Shown here in pieces: positions 1-13,050 of a DNA stretch of 64,000 nucleotides. The stretch is from Cellulomonas xiejunii (GTDB lineage Bacteria; Actinomycetota; Actinomycetes; Actinomycetales; Cellulomonadaceae): contig NZ_CP101987.1 in assembly GCF_024508315.1 (NCBI RefSeq), positions 1,240,001 to 1,304,000 on the forward strand, given 5' to 3'. The position numbers and the translations under genes are program-made. The notes below the pieces were generated by a model, which searched no databases, was not told where the DNA came from, and saw only the letters and a program-made list of their open reading frames with translations. Each line of letters begins with the position of its first letter. The stretch's first letter is position 1.

Positions 1-948
1 TCCGTGTTCGTGCCGTTCCTCGCGCTGTACGCGTCGTACGGGCTGCTGGCGCAGGACCAGTCGCGGTTCCTCAACACGGCCGCGCACCGCGAGTTCCGCG
101 AGCACCTCCGGTTCTCCGGGGACCCCTACGACGGGTCCTTCGCGTCCGTCGCCACAGGGTGGGCGCTCGTCGCGCTCGTCGTGGTCGCTGTCGTGCTGCG
201 CTGGTTGCTCGGACGCTGGGAGGGGCACCGCCGTCTCCGCCCGGTCGCGTTCGCGGGGGCCTACGTCGAGGCCTTCTGGCTGCTGGCCCTCGCGAGCGCC
301 GCGACCGACCTGCTGGACCACGGGTGGGCGTGGGTCGAGAGCCGGCGCGCGGTCGCGATCGTCCTCGAGTGGTGGCTCGCCTTGCTCGACGCCCTCGGGC
401 CCGTCGCGGGACCCGTCGACACGGTCGTCGACGCCGTCGCCGGCGTGCTGGGCAACCTCGACGACCTCGTCGTCATCCCGCTCGCCTGGCTGACGGTGGG
501 CGCCGTCGTCTACGGGCACAAGCTCGCCCCGCTCCCGACGCGCAAGGGCCCCGCCGCGTGGCAGCGGGTGCCGGCTCCGGTGCGCCGCTGGACCCTCGAG
601 GCGGCCGCGCCCGTCATCGGGGACGTGCGGAGCCGCTTCACCGCCCTCACCGACGGGCTGCGCCGGCTCGCGGTCGCGGGCCTGGGACCCATGCTCGTGT
701 TCGCGCTCGCGTTCCTCGCAGCCACGCGGATCGAGGAGGGGATCCTGCTGGTCGCCCGGATCGTCGGTGGGCCGCAGGCTGTCGACACGTGGGTCGCGTT
801 CGCGCCCATGGTCTCGGCCGTGGCGACGTCCGTCGGCCTGACGGTGACGATGGCGCTGCTCGCGGCCGGGGTGGACCGGGTCCTCGCGGGCCAGGAGGCC
901 GCCGTGCCGCCCGTGCCGGGGCCCGAGCCCGTGGACGCGGTGCGCTGA
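1..948 (+). CDS. Multi-pass membrane protein, unknown function, 5' truncated by window edge
   Basis: The reading frame is open from the first base, so the gene very likely starts upstream; the GTG at position 4 is only the first in-frame start codon. About 315 residues are visible. Several hydrophobic stretches look like membrane helices: residues 1-16, around 50-66, 80-100, 150-170, 225-240 and 268-292. They are separated by Arg-rich loops, and the tail is Pro-rich. No catalytic motif or family was recognised. It ends immediately before, and convergent with, the three-gene operon on the other strand (stop codons abut at 946-948 and 949-951). Membrane location is inferred from hydrophobicity only. 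Confidence 0.75.
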   Translation, partial: SVFVPFLALYASYGLLAQDQSRFLNTAAHREFREHLRFSGDPYDGSFASVATGWALVALVVVAVVLRWLLGRWEGHRRLRPVAFAGAYVEAFWLLALASAATDLLDHGWAWVESRRAVAIVLEWWLALLDALGPVAGPVDTVVDAVAGVLGNLDDLVVIPLAWLTVGAVVYGHKLAPLPTRKGPAAWQRVPAPVRRWTLEAAAPVIGDVRSRFTALTDGLRRLAVAGLGPMLVFALAFLAATRIEEGILLVARIVGGPQAVDTWVAFAPMVSAVATSVGLTVTMALLAAGVDRVLAGQEAAVPPVPGPEPVDAVR

Positions 949-1617
949 CTAGCTCGCGACGTCGAGCCGCACGTACCGGGGCAGCTGCCACCACAGCACG
1001 ACATCCGCGATCTCCACGTCCCGCGGGACCACCACCACCGGCGACACGGACCAGGTCGCCGGACGGGGCGGCTGGCCCGCGTCGGGTGAGGGGAGCGACC
1101 CGTCGCCCACGGACGGCCAGGGCCCCGTCGCACCCTCGGGGGTGCAGGGCACGGTGGGCTGGGCGGCTCCCCAGGCCGACGGGACGTGGTCGTAGCGCGT
1201 GCCCTCGGCGTCGCGCACGGCGAGCCGGCAGCCGACGAGCACGGTGCCGGGGTCGGCGCTCAGGGTGAGGTCGACCCGCACCGCACGGGCTCCCGATGGC
1301 AGCTGCATGTGCCGCGGGAGCTCGGTCGCGTCCTCGACGCCGTCGAGGCGGACCTGCACGTCCACGGGGTAGGTCCCGTCGACGCCGTCCAGGACGTCGT
1401 CGTGGTACGCGACGGTCTTTCCGGGGGCCGCGCCGACGGGGCGGCGCAGGTCGTGGTCCCACCACAGCGTGCGGACGCGGTCCCCCGACGCGCCGAGCGC
1501 CAGCGCGAGGGCGACGGGCAGCGCGACGAGCCCCCAGCGGTTGCGACGCCACCAGCCGGTGTCCGCGGTGTCCGTCGGGGTCGTGGTCGAGGACGACGTG
1601 CCGGGCGTCCCGTTCAC
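949..1617 (-). CDS. Membrane-anchored secreted protein, unknown function (third gene of operon)
   Basis: 222 residues. A Ser/Thr-rich N-terminus is followed by one hydrophobic segment at about residues 28-42 (GLVALPVALALALGA), then an extracytoplasmic domain rich in Val and Asp that looks like a beta-sandwich, with two Cys that could form a disulfide. GTG at 1615-1617 is chosen because it gives a 4-base GTGA overlap with the stop of the upstream gene, implying translational coupling. It shares the plan 'N-terminal anchor plus about 170-residue beta-rich domain' with the two genes upstream. No family was recognised; a resemblance to DUF4352-type domains is only an impression. Confidence 0.7.
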   Translation of the reverse strand: MNGTPGTSSSTTTPTDTADTGWWRRNRWGLVALPVALALALGASGDRVRTLWWDHDLRRPVGAAPGKTVAYHDDVLDGVDGTYPVDVQVRLDGVEDATELPRHMQLPSGARAVRVDLTLSADPGTVLVGCRLAVRDAEGTRYDHVPSAWGAAQPTVPCTPEGATGPWPSVGDGSLPSPDAGQPPRPATWSVSPVVVVPRDVEIADVVLWWQLPRYVRLDVAS

Positions 1618-2300
1618 GAGCCCTGCCACGGCTCGTCGGACGACAGGACGGCCACGACGGGGGTGTCGTCCGCCGCCCACGCCTCGGCGTCGGCCCGCGT
1701 CAGTCCCAGGTCGATGTCGGCGACGTCGTCGAGGCGCTGGTCCTCCAGGTCCAGCCCGACGCGCAGGTGCGCCCCGGGCACCGCCTCGACGGGGACCTCC
1801 ACGCTGACCGTCGCGTACCGCGGGATGCCCGGCTGCGCCGTGCCGGGCAGGAACGACGAGCGCCCGCTCGTGAAGACGGTGTAGGTGCGACCGTCCCCGC
1901 CGAGCAGCTCGGCGAACGCGAGGGCGCGCGGCTGCCCGACCGCCTCGATCGTCAGGGGGACCGTGAGCCACACGCCCGACGTCACGAGCAGCGTGCCGCC
2001 GCCCGGGCCGAGGCGCTGGTCGAGGACGGTGGACCCTGCGGGCTCGGCGGCCGTGAGCCGGGCGTACCGCAGGTCGACGGGCTGACCGACGGTGGTGCTG
2101 CGGACGAAGGGCGCCTCGACGCGGTCGTCGACCGGGAACGCCGTGACCACGACGTGGCCGACGGCCAGGGCGGCGAGCACGGCGGCGGCGGCGCCGAGCG
2201 TGCGCGGCCGGGGGCGTCGCAGGTGGGGGACCGGTCCGGCGGCGTCGGGTGGCGTCGTTCCGGGCGAGGTCTCGTGCAGCACGGCGTCGGGCGCGCTCAT
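1614..2300 (-). CDS. Membrane-anchored secreted protein, unknown function (second gene of operon)
   Basis: 228 residues starting at an ATG (2298-2300) that overlaps the stop of the upstream gene by four bases (ATGA). A roughly 30-residue Pro-rich cytoplasmic stretch precedes one hydrophobic helix (residues about 35-55, AAAAVLAALAVGHVVVTAF). The rest is a beta-rich outer domain with alternating Val/Thr and few charged clusters. The 3' end overlaps the next gene (GTGA at 1614-1617). All three genes of 949-2980 are therefore one transcriptional and translational unit. Function is unknown; the anchored outer domains suggest a cell-surface complex, which is inference. Confidence 0.7.
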   Translation of the reverse strand: MSAPDAVLHETSPGTTPPDAAGPVPHLRRPRPRTLGAAAAVLAALAVGHVVVTAFPVDDRVEAPFVRSTTVGQPVDLRYARLTAAEPAGSTVLDQRLGPGGGTLLVTSGVWLTVPLTIEAVGQPRALAFAELLGGDGRTYTVFTSGRSSFLPGTAQPGIPRYATVSVEVPVEAVPGAHLRVGLDLEDQRLDDVADIDLGLTRADAEAWAADDTPVVAVLSSDEPWQGS

Positions 2301-2980
2301 GCGTCGCCCTCCTCGGCCTCGGCCTCGCCCGCGACGGCCTCGCGCACGTCGACCTCGCCCCGCACTGCCGTCACGGCGTCCCGCCAGGTGGGCGTCGGGT
2401 CCAGGGTCCCGACGCCCCAGGTCTGCCGCTGCAGCGACACCGTCGCGCGGGTGGGCGGCACCACGGAGCCGTCGTGCTCGTAGAGGAACGCGACCTCGTA
2501 CGTCAGCCCGGGCTGCACGGGGTGCAGCGACGAGCCGTCCTCGAGCACCGCGACCGTCGCCGTCGGCTCGAGGGTGCCGGGCGTCGTCACGAGGCCCTCG
2601 ACGTCGGTGAGGGTCAGCGCGTCCTGCAGGGTGGTCCCCAGCACGCCCGCGTCGCTCGTGCTGCGCACCGTGGCGACGACGCCGATCCAGCGGTTGCCCT
2701 GGTCGCTGAGGTGCTGGCCCGGCAGGTCCGTGGTCCACACGACGCGGTGCACGGTGAGCTCGAACGGCGCGACCTCGACGGGGGTGCCGAGCGCCAGGAC
2801 CTCCGGACCGTCCTGCGTCTGCTCCTCGAGTCCTCCGAACGCGGCCGTGGCCGCGAGGAGCAGGATCGCGCCGACGACGCCGATCCGTCGCAACGGCTGG
2901 TCGAGGACGCGCCGGGCGACCTTGCTCCCGCTCTCCCGAGCGCGGACGCGCAGCTCGGGCGGGGCGGCGGGTCCGGGCAC
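2297..2980 (-). CDS. Membrane-anchored secreted protein, unknown function (first gene of operon)
   Basis: 227 residues from GTG at 2978-2980. A longer frame to 3040 exists but would add an Arg/His/Pro-rich leader into the ligA promoter region, so the shorter start is preferred. A basic N-terminus (R-V-R-A-R) is followed by a hydrophobic helix at about residues 32-50 and an outer domain containing W-I-G-V-V-A-T-V-R, a strand pattern common in secreted immunoglobulin-like domains (DUF4352 type). The C-terminus is acidic (EAEAEEGD). It is the first gene of a three-gene overlapping operon and is divergent from ligA. Function is unknown. Confidence 0.68.
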   Translation of the reverse strand: MPGPAAPPELRVRARESGSKVARRVLDQPLRRIGVVGAILLLAATAAFGGLEEQTQDGPEVLALGTPVEVAPFELTVHRVVWTTDLPGQHLSDQGNRWIGVVATVRSTSDAGVLGTTLQDALTLTDVEGLVTTPGTLEPTATVAVLEDGSSLHPVQPGLTYEVAFLYEHDGSVVPPTRATVSLQRQTWGVGTLDPTPTWRDAVTAVRGEVDVREAVAGEAEAEEGDA

Positions 2981-2994
2981 GCGGCCGAGTGTAG

Positions 2995-6779
<3,785 letters not shown>

Positions 6780-6842
6780 CCGGCCGCGCCCACGTTGCAC
6801 GCCCGGGCAGCCGATCGGGCGCGGACCCTCGATACTGGGCGC

Positions 6843-7265
6843 ATGCTCTCGACGGACAACGCCGTGGCCCTCGAGGCCGCCGGGCTGCAGTGGCACCCAC
6901 GGGCCGGGGACCGGTTCGTGATCCGCAGCGCCGACATGGCGGGCGAGGTCTTCACGATCTCCGAGATGGTCGTCGAGGCGCACGAGTACTCGACGGGCAC
7001 CGTCCTGGGGTTCAACGGCACGACCGAGTGGGCGCTGGACTCCGTGCGTCAGGAGGACGCGCTCTGGCTGCCGCGCGAGGACCAGATGCGTGAGCTGCTC
7101 GGTGGCACCTTCCGCAGCCTCGCCCGGTCCACCGACGGGCGGTACCAGGTGCTCGTGGACGTCGCCGGAGGCCCGGAGCAGGTGTTCACCGCCGACGACG
7201 CCGCGGACGCCTACGCCGAGGCGCTCCTCGCCCTCGTCAGCGCGGCGACGTCGCAGGTCGGCTGA
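6843..7265 (+). CDS. Conserved hypothetical protein, about 140 residues
   Basis: Small soluble protein of 140 residues with no signal peptide or membrane segment. Recognisable stretches are GLQWHPRAGDRFVI near the start, FNGTTEWALDSV and LWLPREDQMRELL. I recall similar actinobacterial proteins being labelled 'pilus assembly protein CpaE' in automatic annotation, but this protein lacks the P-loop and receiver domain of CpaE, so that name would be misleading. ATG 6843 is chosen over a longer GTG/ATG frame from 6795 because GATACT (6831-6836) ends six bases before it, a leaderless promoter arrangement. The 3' end overlaps the convergent neighbour by 29 bases. Confidence 0.75.
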   Translation: MLSTDNAVALEAAGLQWHPRAGDRFVIRSADMAGEVFTISEMVVEAHEYSTGTVLGFNGTTEWALDSVRQEDALWLPREDQMRELLGGTFRSLARSTDGRYQVLVDVAGGPEQVFTADDAADAYAEALLALVSAATSQVG

Positions 7266-7986
7266 CCGCCGGCAGGTCCAGCGTCGCGATCTTCTGCCAG
7301 ATCTTCGTCGACATGCCGCCCGTGACGTTCTCGACCGTGCTGACCGTGTCGAGCACGACCGCGTCCGTCGACTCCTCGGCGCACAGCGCGGCCGCCTTGG
7401 CGACCAGGCTCAGCAGCTCGGTGCAGTAGTCCAGGTACGCGGCGAGGCCGTCGGCGTCGAGACCGACGTCCACTGACTGCGACGTGGCGCGGAACCCCGG
7501 GCGCAGCCGCTCGGGGTCCTTGGTGAGCTGGTGCATGTCGATGACGTGCGCGAGCGAGCGCAGCCGGTGCAGCCGGCGCAACGTCGCCGCGCGCTGCAGC
7601 CGCGCGGGCACCGCGAGCAGGAACCACACCGCGATCCCGGCGAACACGGTGTCGTTGATGGCGCTCTCGACCACGGGCAGCCACTCGAACGCCCGCAGCG
7701 ACGTGGCGGCGGCGACGGCGTCCCGCACGGCCATCACCAGGGCGAACACGGTCGCGCCGACGACGAGCACGACCGCGACCAGCGACGCGACGCGGGCCAC
7801 GTGCTCGTGCCGTCGCGTCCGGGCCTCCTGCTCGCCCACGTCGCTCACGAGCCCCGCGAGCTCGGCTGCGACGTGGCGCAGGTTGCGGTCGGGGAAGCGG
7901 GTGGCGATGCGTGCGTGCAGGCGGTCGACCGTGGTGCGCACCGCCGCGGGGTCGAGCCGCTCGTAGCGTCCGGTCACGGGCGTCAC
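7237..7986 (-). CDS. Membrane protein of unknown function with two helices
   Basis: 249 residues from GTG 7984-7986 (VTPVTGRYERL...). A longer frame to 8046 would run into the gatC promoter. Two hydrophobic segments, about residues 68-90 (VASLVAVVLVVGATVFALVMAV) and 112-130 (DTVFAGIAVWFLLAVPA), flank a short loop. The N-terminal and C-terminal thirds are charged and predicted cytoplasmic, the latter with helical, Leu-rich segments. No family was recognised. It is divergent from gatC and overlaps the gene at 6843-7265 tail to tail. Confidence 0.65.
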   Translation of the reverse strand: MTPVTGRYERLDPAAVRTTVDRLHARIATRFPDRNLRHVAAELAGLVSDVGEQEARTRRHEHVARVASLVAVVLVVGATVFALVMAVRDAVAAATSLRAFEWLPVVESAINDTVFAGIAVWFLLAVPARLQRAATLRRLHRLRSLAHVIDMHQLTKDPERLRPGFRATSQSVDVGLDADGLAAYLDYCTELLSLVAKAAALCAEESTDAVVLDTVSTVENVTGGMSTKIWQKIATLDLPAVSRPATSPR

Positions 7987-8067
7987 GGTAGCGGCGCGGT
8001 GCCGCGGCGGCGGTGCCGCGGCGTACGGCGGACAGGGGTCACCCACCCACGACTAGACTCATGGACC

Positions 8068-8364
8068 ATGTCCACCCTCTCCCGCGACGAGGTCGCGCGT
8101 GTCGCCGCGCTCGCCCGGATCGACCTGACGCCCGCCGAGCTCGACCGGCTGGCGGGGGAGCTCGACGTCATCGTCGAGTCCGTCGCCCGCGTGTCCGAGG
8201 TCGCCACCCCGGACGTCCCCGCGACGAGCCACCCGCTGCCGCTGACCAACGTGTTCCGTGCCGACGAGCCGGTCACGCCGCTCGACCGCGACGAGGTGCT
8301 CGCGCAGGCCCCCGCGGCCCGTGACGGCAAGTTCCTCGTCCCGCAGATCCTCGGGGAGGAGTGA
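8068..8364 (+). CDS. gatC: Asp-tRNA(Asn)/Glu-tRNA(Gln) amidotransferase subunit C
   Basis: 98 residues, the normal GatC length. GatC is the small subunit that stabilises the GatA-GatB complex, which converts mischarged Glu-tRNA(Gln) (or Asp-tRNA(Asn)) to the correct amide. The sequence begins with the typical [16 protein letters not shown] helix and ends in GKFLVPQIL. It is the first gene of gatCAB: gatA starts one base after its stop. The hexamer TAGACT (8054-8059) lies eight bases before the ATG with no Shine-Dalgarno sequence between them, suggesting a leaderless or near-leaderless mRNA. Confidence 0.95.
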   Translation: MSTLSRDEVARVAALARIDLTPAELDRLAGELDVIVESVARVSEVATPDVPATSHPLPLTNVFRADEPVTPLDRDEVLAQAPAARDGKFLVPQILGEE

Positions 8365-8365
8365 C

Positions 8366-9883
8366 GTGACCGACCTGACCCGGCTGACCGCAGCCGAGCT
8401 CGCCGACCGCCTGGCCGCGCGCGAGGTGACCAGCGTCGAGGCGACGCAGGCGCACCTCGACCGCATCGCCGCCGTCGAGCCCGCCGTCCACGCGTACCTG
8501 CACGTCGCGACCGACGAGGCGCTGGCCACGGCGGCCGACGTCGACGCCCGGCGGGCCGCGGGCGAGGACCTGCACGCGCTCGCGGGCGTCCCGATCGCCG
8601 TCAAGGACGTCGTCGTGACGCGCGGACTGCCCACCACGGCCGGCTCGCGCATCCTCGAGGGCTGGGTGCCGCCGTACGACGCGACCCTCGTCGCGCGGAT
8701 CAAGGCCGCGGGCCTGCCGATCCTCGGCAAGACGAACATGGACGAGTTCGCCATGGGCTCCTCGACGGAGCACTCGGGCTACGGCAACACGCACAACCCG
8801 TGGGACCTCGACCGGATCCCCGGTGGCTCCGGCGGCGGGTCCGCCGCAGCAGTCGCCGCCTACGAGGCGCCGCTCGCGATCGGCACCGACACCGGCGGCT
8901 CGATCCGTCAGCCGGCGGCCGTCACCGGCACCGTGGGCGTCAAGCCGACCTACGGCTCGGTGTCCCGCTACGGGCTCATCGCCCTCGCGTCGAGCCTCGA
9001 CCAGGCGGGCCCCTGCACGCGCACGGTCCTCGACTCGGCGCTCCTGCACGAGCTGATCGGCGGGCACGACCCGCTCGACTCGACGTCGCTGACGGACCCC
9101 GCGACGGGCTACGTCGCGGCGGCGCGTGCCGGCGCGGGCGGCGACCTGCGCGGCGTCAAGGTGGGCGTCATCCGTGAGCTGCAGGGCGAGGGCTACCAGG
9201 CGGGCGTACTGGCACGCTTCGAGGAGTCCCTCGAGGCGCTGCGCGGTGCGGGTGCCGAGGTCGTCGAGGTGTCCTGCCCCTCGTTCGCGTACGCGCTGGC
9301 CGCGTACTACCTGATCCTGCCGGCGGAGGCGTCGAGCAACCTCGCGAAGTTCGACGGGATGCGCTTCGGCCTGCGCGTCGAGCCGAGCGAGGGGCCGGTC
9401 ACCGCCGAGCGTGTCATGGCCGCCACGCGCGGCCAGGGCTTCGGCGACGAGGTCAAGCGCCGCATCATCCTCGGCACGTACGCGCTGAGCGCGGGTTACT
9501 ACGACGCCTACTACGGGTCGGCGCAGAAGGTCCGCACGCTCATCCAGCGGGACTTCGCCGCCGCGTTCGAGCAGGCCGACGTGCTCGTCTCCCCGACGGC
9601 GCCGACGACGGCGTTCAAGCTCGGCGAGAAGCTCGACGACCCGCTGGCGATGTACCTCAACGACGTCGCGACGATCCCGGCGAACCTCGCCGGCGTCCCG
9701 GGCATGTCGCTGCCGAACGGGCTGTCGGACGACGGCCTGCCCGTCGGGTTCCAGATCCTCGCGCCGGCGCGCGAGGACGCGCGGCTGTACCGCGTGGGAG
9801 CGGCGCTCGAGGCGCTGCTCGAGACGAGCTGGGAGGGCCCGCTGCTGGGCCGCGCCCCCGAGCTGGCCGGAGGGGCAGCCTGA
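8366..9883 (+). CDS. gatA: Asp-tRNA(Asn)/Glu-tRNA(Gln) amidotransferase subunit A
   Basis: 505 residues, amidase-signature family. GatA releases ammonia from glutamine for transfer to the mischarged tRNA. The Ser-cisSer-Lys triad is visible: Lys in V-A-V-K-D-V, the Gly/Ser-rich [13 protein letters not shown] loop, and the nucleophile Ser in [15 protein letters not shown] 8366 starts one base after the gatC stop, and the TGA stop shares its last base with the ATG of gatB (TGATG at 9881-9885), so the three subunits are translationally coupled. The long upstream frame reading through gatC is a shadow. Confidence 0.97.
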   Translation: MTDLTRLTAAELADRLAAREVTSVEATQAHLDRIAAVEPAVHAYLHVATDEALATAADVDARRAAGEDLHALAGVPIAVKDVVVTRGLPTTAGSRILEGWVPPYDATLVARIKAAGLPILGKTNMDEFAMGSSTEHSGYGNTHNPWDLDRIPGGSGGGSAAAVAAYEAPLAIGTDTGGSIRQPAAVTGTVGVKPTYGSVSRYGLIALASSLDQAGPCTRTVLDSALLHELIGGHDPLDSTSLTDPATGYVAAARAGAGGDLRGVKVGVIRELQGEGYQAGVLARFEESLEALRGAGAEVVEVSCPSFAYALAAYYLILPAEASSNLAKFDGMRFGLRVEPSEGPVTAERVMAATRGQGFGDEVKRRIILGTYALSAGYYDAYYGSAQKVRTLIQRDFAAAFEQADVLVSPTAPTTAFKLGEKLDDPLAMYLNDVATIPANLAGVPGMSLPNGLSDDGLPVGFQILAPAREDARLYRVGAALEALLETSWEGPLLGRAPELAGGAA

Positions 9884-11394
9884 TGAGCACGACGACTGAC
9901 GTCGACCTGGTCGACTACGACGACGCGGTGGCCCGGTTCGACCCGGTCATCGGCATCGAGGTGCATGTCGAGCTGGGCACCCGGACCAAGATGTTCGACG
10001 GTGCCGAGCAGTTCTTCGGCGAGGAGCCGAACACGCAGATCACGCCGACGAGCCTGGGCCTGCCCGGTGCGCTGCCGGCCGTCAACGGCACGGCCGTGGA
10101 GTACGCGATCCGCATCGGCCTGGCGCTGAACTGCTCGATCGCGGAGTCCTGCCGGTTCGCGCGGAAGAACTACTTCTACCCGGACGTGCCGAAGAACTTC
10201 CAGACGTCGCAGTACGACGAGCCCATCGCGTACGACGGCTTCGTCGACGTCGAGCTCGAGGACGGGACGGTGTTCCGTGTCGAGGTCGAGCGCGCGCACA
10301 TGGAGGAGGACGCCGGCAAGAACACGCACGTCGGCGGCGCCACCGGGCGCATCCACGGCGCGGAGTACTCGCTGGTGGACTACAACCGTGCCGGCGTGCC
10401 GCTCGTGGAGATCGTCACCAGGCCCATCACGGGTGCTGGGGAGCGGGCGCCCGAGGTGGCGCGCGCGTACGTGCAGACCCTGCGTGACATCTTCCGTGCG
10501 CTGGGCGTCTCCGAGGCCCGCATGGAGCGCGGCAACGTGCGTGCCGACGTCAACGTGTCGCTGCGTCCGACGCCCGCCTCCCCGCTCGGCACCCGCACCG
10601 AGACCAAGAACGTCAACTCGTTCCGGTCGGTCGAGCGCTCCGTGCGCTACGAGGTCAGCCGCCAGGCGGCCATCCTCGACGCGGGCGGCACGGTCGTGCA
10701 GGAGACGCGGCACTGGCACGAGGACACCGGCTTCACCACGGCCGGACGCGTGAAGTCCGACGCCGAGGACTACCGCTACTTCCCCGAGCCGGACCTCGTC
10801 CCGATCGTGCCGGACCGTGCGTGGATCGAGGAGATCCGCGCGGCGCTGCCCGAGCTCCCCGCGGCGCGTCGTCGTCGCCTGCAGGGCGAGTGGGGCTACG
10901 CCGACGCCGAGATGCGCGATGTCGTCAACGCCGGCGCGATCGAGCTCATCGAGGCGACGGTCGAGGCGGGCGCGAGCCCGGCCGCGGCTCGCAAGTGGTG
11001 GATGGGTGAGCTCGCCCGGACCGCCAAGCAGCAGGAGGTCGAGCTCGCGGACCTGCCGATCACGCCCACGCAGATCGGCGCGCTGCAGCAGCTGGTCGAC
11101 GCCGGGCGCATCAACGACAAGCTTGCGCGGCAGGTCCTCGAGGGCGTGCTCGCGGGCGAGGGCGACCCGGAGCAGGTCGTCGTGGCGCGTGGCCTGGAGG
11201 TCGTGTCCGACGACGGCCCGCTGCTCGAGGCCATCGACTCCGCGCTCGCGGCCCAGCCCGACATCGCGGAGAAGATCCGCAGCGGCAACCTGGGCCCGGT
11301 CGGCGCGATCATCGGCTCCGTCATGAAGGCGACCCGGGGCCAGGCTGACGCGGGGCGGGTGCGCGAGCTCGTCCTGGAGCGCGTCAACGCCTGA
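9883..11394 (+). CDS. gatB: Asp-tRNA(Asn)/Glu-tRNA(Gln) amidotransferase subunit B
   Basis: 503 residues, the usual length. GatB binds the misacylated tRNA, phosphorylates the side-chain carboxylate with ATP and completes amidation. The cradle domain starts with G-I-E-V-H-V-E-L near residue 25. The cofactor and metal region includes [12 protein letters not shown], the conserved stretch H-M-E-E-D-A-G-K is present, and the C-terminal helical YqeY-like domain ends in GAIIGSVMK. Together with gatCA it replaces or supplements glutaminyl- and asparaginyl-tRNA synthetases, as in most actinobacteria. Confidence 0.97.
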   Translation: MSTTTDVDLVDYDDAVARFDPVIGIEVHVELGTRTKMFDGAEQFFGEEPNTQITPTSLGLPGALPAVNGTAVEYAIRIGLALNCSIAESCRFARKNYFYPDVPKNFQTSQYDEPIAYDGFVDVELEDGTVFRVEVERAHMEEDAGKNTHVGGATGRIHGAEYSLVDYNRAGVPLVEIVTRPITGAGERAPEVARAYVQTLRDIFRALGVSEARMERGNVRADVNVSLRPTPASPLGTRTETKNVNSFRSVERSVRYEVSRQAAILDAGGTVVQETRHWHEDTGFTTAGRVKSDAEDYRYFPEPDLVPIVPDRAWIEEIRAALPELPAARRRRLQGEWGYADAEMRDVVNAGAIELIEATVEAGASPAAARKWWMGELARTAKQQEVELADLPITPTQIGALQQLVDAGRINDKLARQVLEGVLAGEGDPEQVVVARGLEVVSDDGPLLEAIDSALAAQPDIAEKIRSGNLGPVGAIIGSVMKATRGQADAGRVRELVLERVNA

Positions 11395-11541
11395 CGGTGG
11401 CAGGACCCGGCCGCCATCTGGCGTGCGTCGTGTCGCAACGTCCCGGTCACACGGGTTTCGTACGATGCGTCGCACGCCGGAGGGCAGTCGGTGGTGGTGC
11501 CCCGTGCGGGGGTGCCAGGGCCGAGCACGACGGAGGTAGCG

Positions 11542-12090
11542 ATGCAGAAGCCCACCCTGCAGGGGGAGATGATCGTCCTGCGACCGATCCGGGCGGACGA
11601 CGCCGAGGCGATGTGGGACATGCTCACCGACCCTGAGGGACGGCGCCTGACGGGCACGACGCACGTGTTCACGCCCGAGGAGGTCGACGCGTGGTGCGCG
11701 AGTCGTGAGGAGGCCGCTGGCCGCTACGACTTCGCGGTCACGACCAACGGCGACGACGACTACCACGGCGAGATCGTCCTCAGCGACGTCGCCGAGGACG
11801 TGCGGTGCGCGGCGCTGCGGCTGTCGATGCGCCCGGCCTACCGCGGGCGCGGCTACGGGACCGAGGCGATCGAGCTGGTCCTGGGGTTCGCGTTCGACGG
11901 CCTGGGGCTGCACCGCGTCGAGCTCGAGGCGCTCTCGATCAACACGCGCGTGGTCGCGCTGTACGAGAACATCGGGTTCTGCCTGGAGGGCCGTCGCCGC
12001 GACGCGTACCGTCACGGCACCGGGTGGTGCGACGCGATCGTGATGTCGATGCTCGAGGACGAGTACCGCGCCGGGCGCGTGGTCGGCTGA
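11542..12090 (+). CDS. GNAT N-acetyltransferase (RimJ/RimL type)
   Basis: 182 residues with the acetyltransf_3 layout: V-L-R-P-I-R-A-D-D at the N-terminus, the acetyl-CoA loop R-P-A-Y-R-G-R-G-Y-G-T-E-A at mid-protein, and L-S-I-N-T-R-V-V-A-L-Y-E-N-I-G-F near the end. ATG 11542 is preceded by GGAGG (11532-11536), a good ribosome binding site, which excludes the longer in-frame GTG at 11491. TACGAT at 11461-11466 is a possible -10 element. Substrate is unknown; relatives acetylate ribosomal protein N-termini or small amines. Confidence 0.87.
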   Translation: MQKPTLQGEMIVLRPIRADDAEAMWDMLTDPEGRRLTGTTHVFTPEEVDAWCASREEAAGRYDFAVTTNGDDDYHGEIVLSDVAEDVRCAALRLSMRPAYRGRGYGTEAIELVLGFAFDGLGLHRVELEALSINTRVVALYENIGFCLEGRRRDAYRHGTGWCDAIVMSMLEDEYRAGRVVG

Positions 12091-12098
12091 CGACGACC

Positions 12099-13040
12099 GT
12101 GCTCACGGCGACCGTCCCCGACGACGACCTGCTGCACCGCCTGGACGACCTCGCGGCCGCGCACGCCGACGACCTGCGGCTGGTCCGCTGGGACCTGAGC
12201 GGGCCGCTCGACGCCGCCACGGCGCGTGAGGTCGAGCTCGTCGTCGTCCCGCACTACTTCGTGCGGCCGGGAGGGTTCGACGTGCTGCGCAGCCTGCCGC
12301 GCCTGCGCTACGTCCAGCTGCCGAGCGCGGGCTACGAGCACGCGCGCCCGCACCTGCCACCGGGCGTGGTGCTGTGCAACGGCCGGGGCGTGCACGACGC
12401 GGGGACGGCCGAGCTGGCCGTCGGGCTGACGCTCGCGCTGCAGCGGGACCTGCCCCGCGCGGTGCGCGCCATGGGGGAGGGGCGCTGGGACAACCCGGTC
12501 GGTCCGTCACTCGCGGACCGGCGTGTGCTGGTCGTCGGGCAGGGGTCCGTGGGGCGGGCGATCGTGGCGCGGTTCCGGCCGTTCGAGGTCGAGCTCGTCC
12601 GTGTCGCCCGCACGGCCCGCGACGACGCCGACGGCCGCGTCCACGGTGTCGACGAGCTGCCGGACCTGCTGCCGGACGCCGACGTGGTGGTGCTGGCGAT
12701 CCCGCTCGACCGCACGTCCTACCACCTGATCGACGCTCCTGCGCTGGCCCGGATGAAGGACGGTGCCCTGCTGGTCAACGTCGCGCGCGGCAAGGTGGTG
12801 GACGGTGACGCGCTGCTGGCCGAGCTGACGGCGGGGCGGCTGCGTGCCGCGCTGGACGTCACCGACCCGGAGCCGCTGCCGGCCGACCACCCGCTGTGGC
12901 ACGCGCCGAACGTGCTGGTCACCGCCCACCAGGGCGGCAACACGGACGCGATGTTCCCGCGGGTGGCCGCGCTCGTGCGTCGTCAGCTGACCGCGCTGCT
13001 CGCGGGCGAGCCGCTCGCCAACGAGGTCGCGCGGACCTGA
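12099..13040 (+). CDS. D-2-hydroxyacid dehydrogenase family protein
   Basis: 313 residues. NAD(P)-dependent oxidoreductase of the D-2-hydroxyacid dehydrogenase family. The Rossmann motif V-V-G-Q-G-S-V-G-R-A-I is at about residues 147-157. The catalytic Arg lies in N-V-A-R-G-K-V-V-D, and the acid-base region D-V-T-D-P-E-P-L-P precedes H-P-L-W and V-T-A-H-Q-G-G with the catalytic His. The substrate (glyoxylate, hydroxypyruvate or other) cannot be told. GTG 12099 begins nine bases after the upstream GNAT stop; a CTG at 12087 overlapping that stop is an alternative start. Confidence 0.85.
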   Translation: MLTATVPDDDLLHRLDDLAAAHADDLRLVRWDLSGPLDAATAREVELVVVPHYFVRPGGFDVLRSLPRLRYVQLPSAGYEHARPHLPPGVVLCNGRGVHDAGTAELAVGLTLALQRDLPRAVRAMGEGRWDNPVGPSLADRRVLVVGQGSVGRAIVARFRPFEVELVRVARTARDDADGRVHGVDELPDLLPDADVVVLAIPLDRTSYHLIDAPALARMKDGALLVNVARGKVVDGDALLAELTAGRLRAALDVTDPEPLPADHPLWHAPNVLVTAHQGGNTDAMFPRVAALVRRQLTALLAGEPLANEVART

Positions 13041-13050
13041 GGCGGATGGC

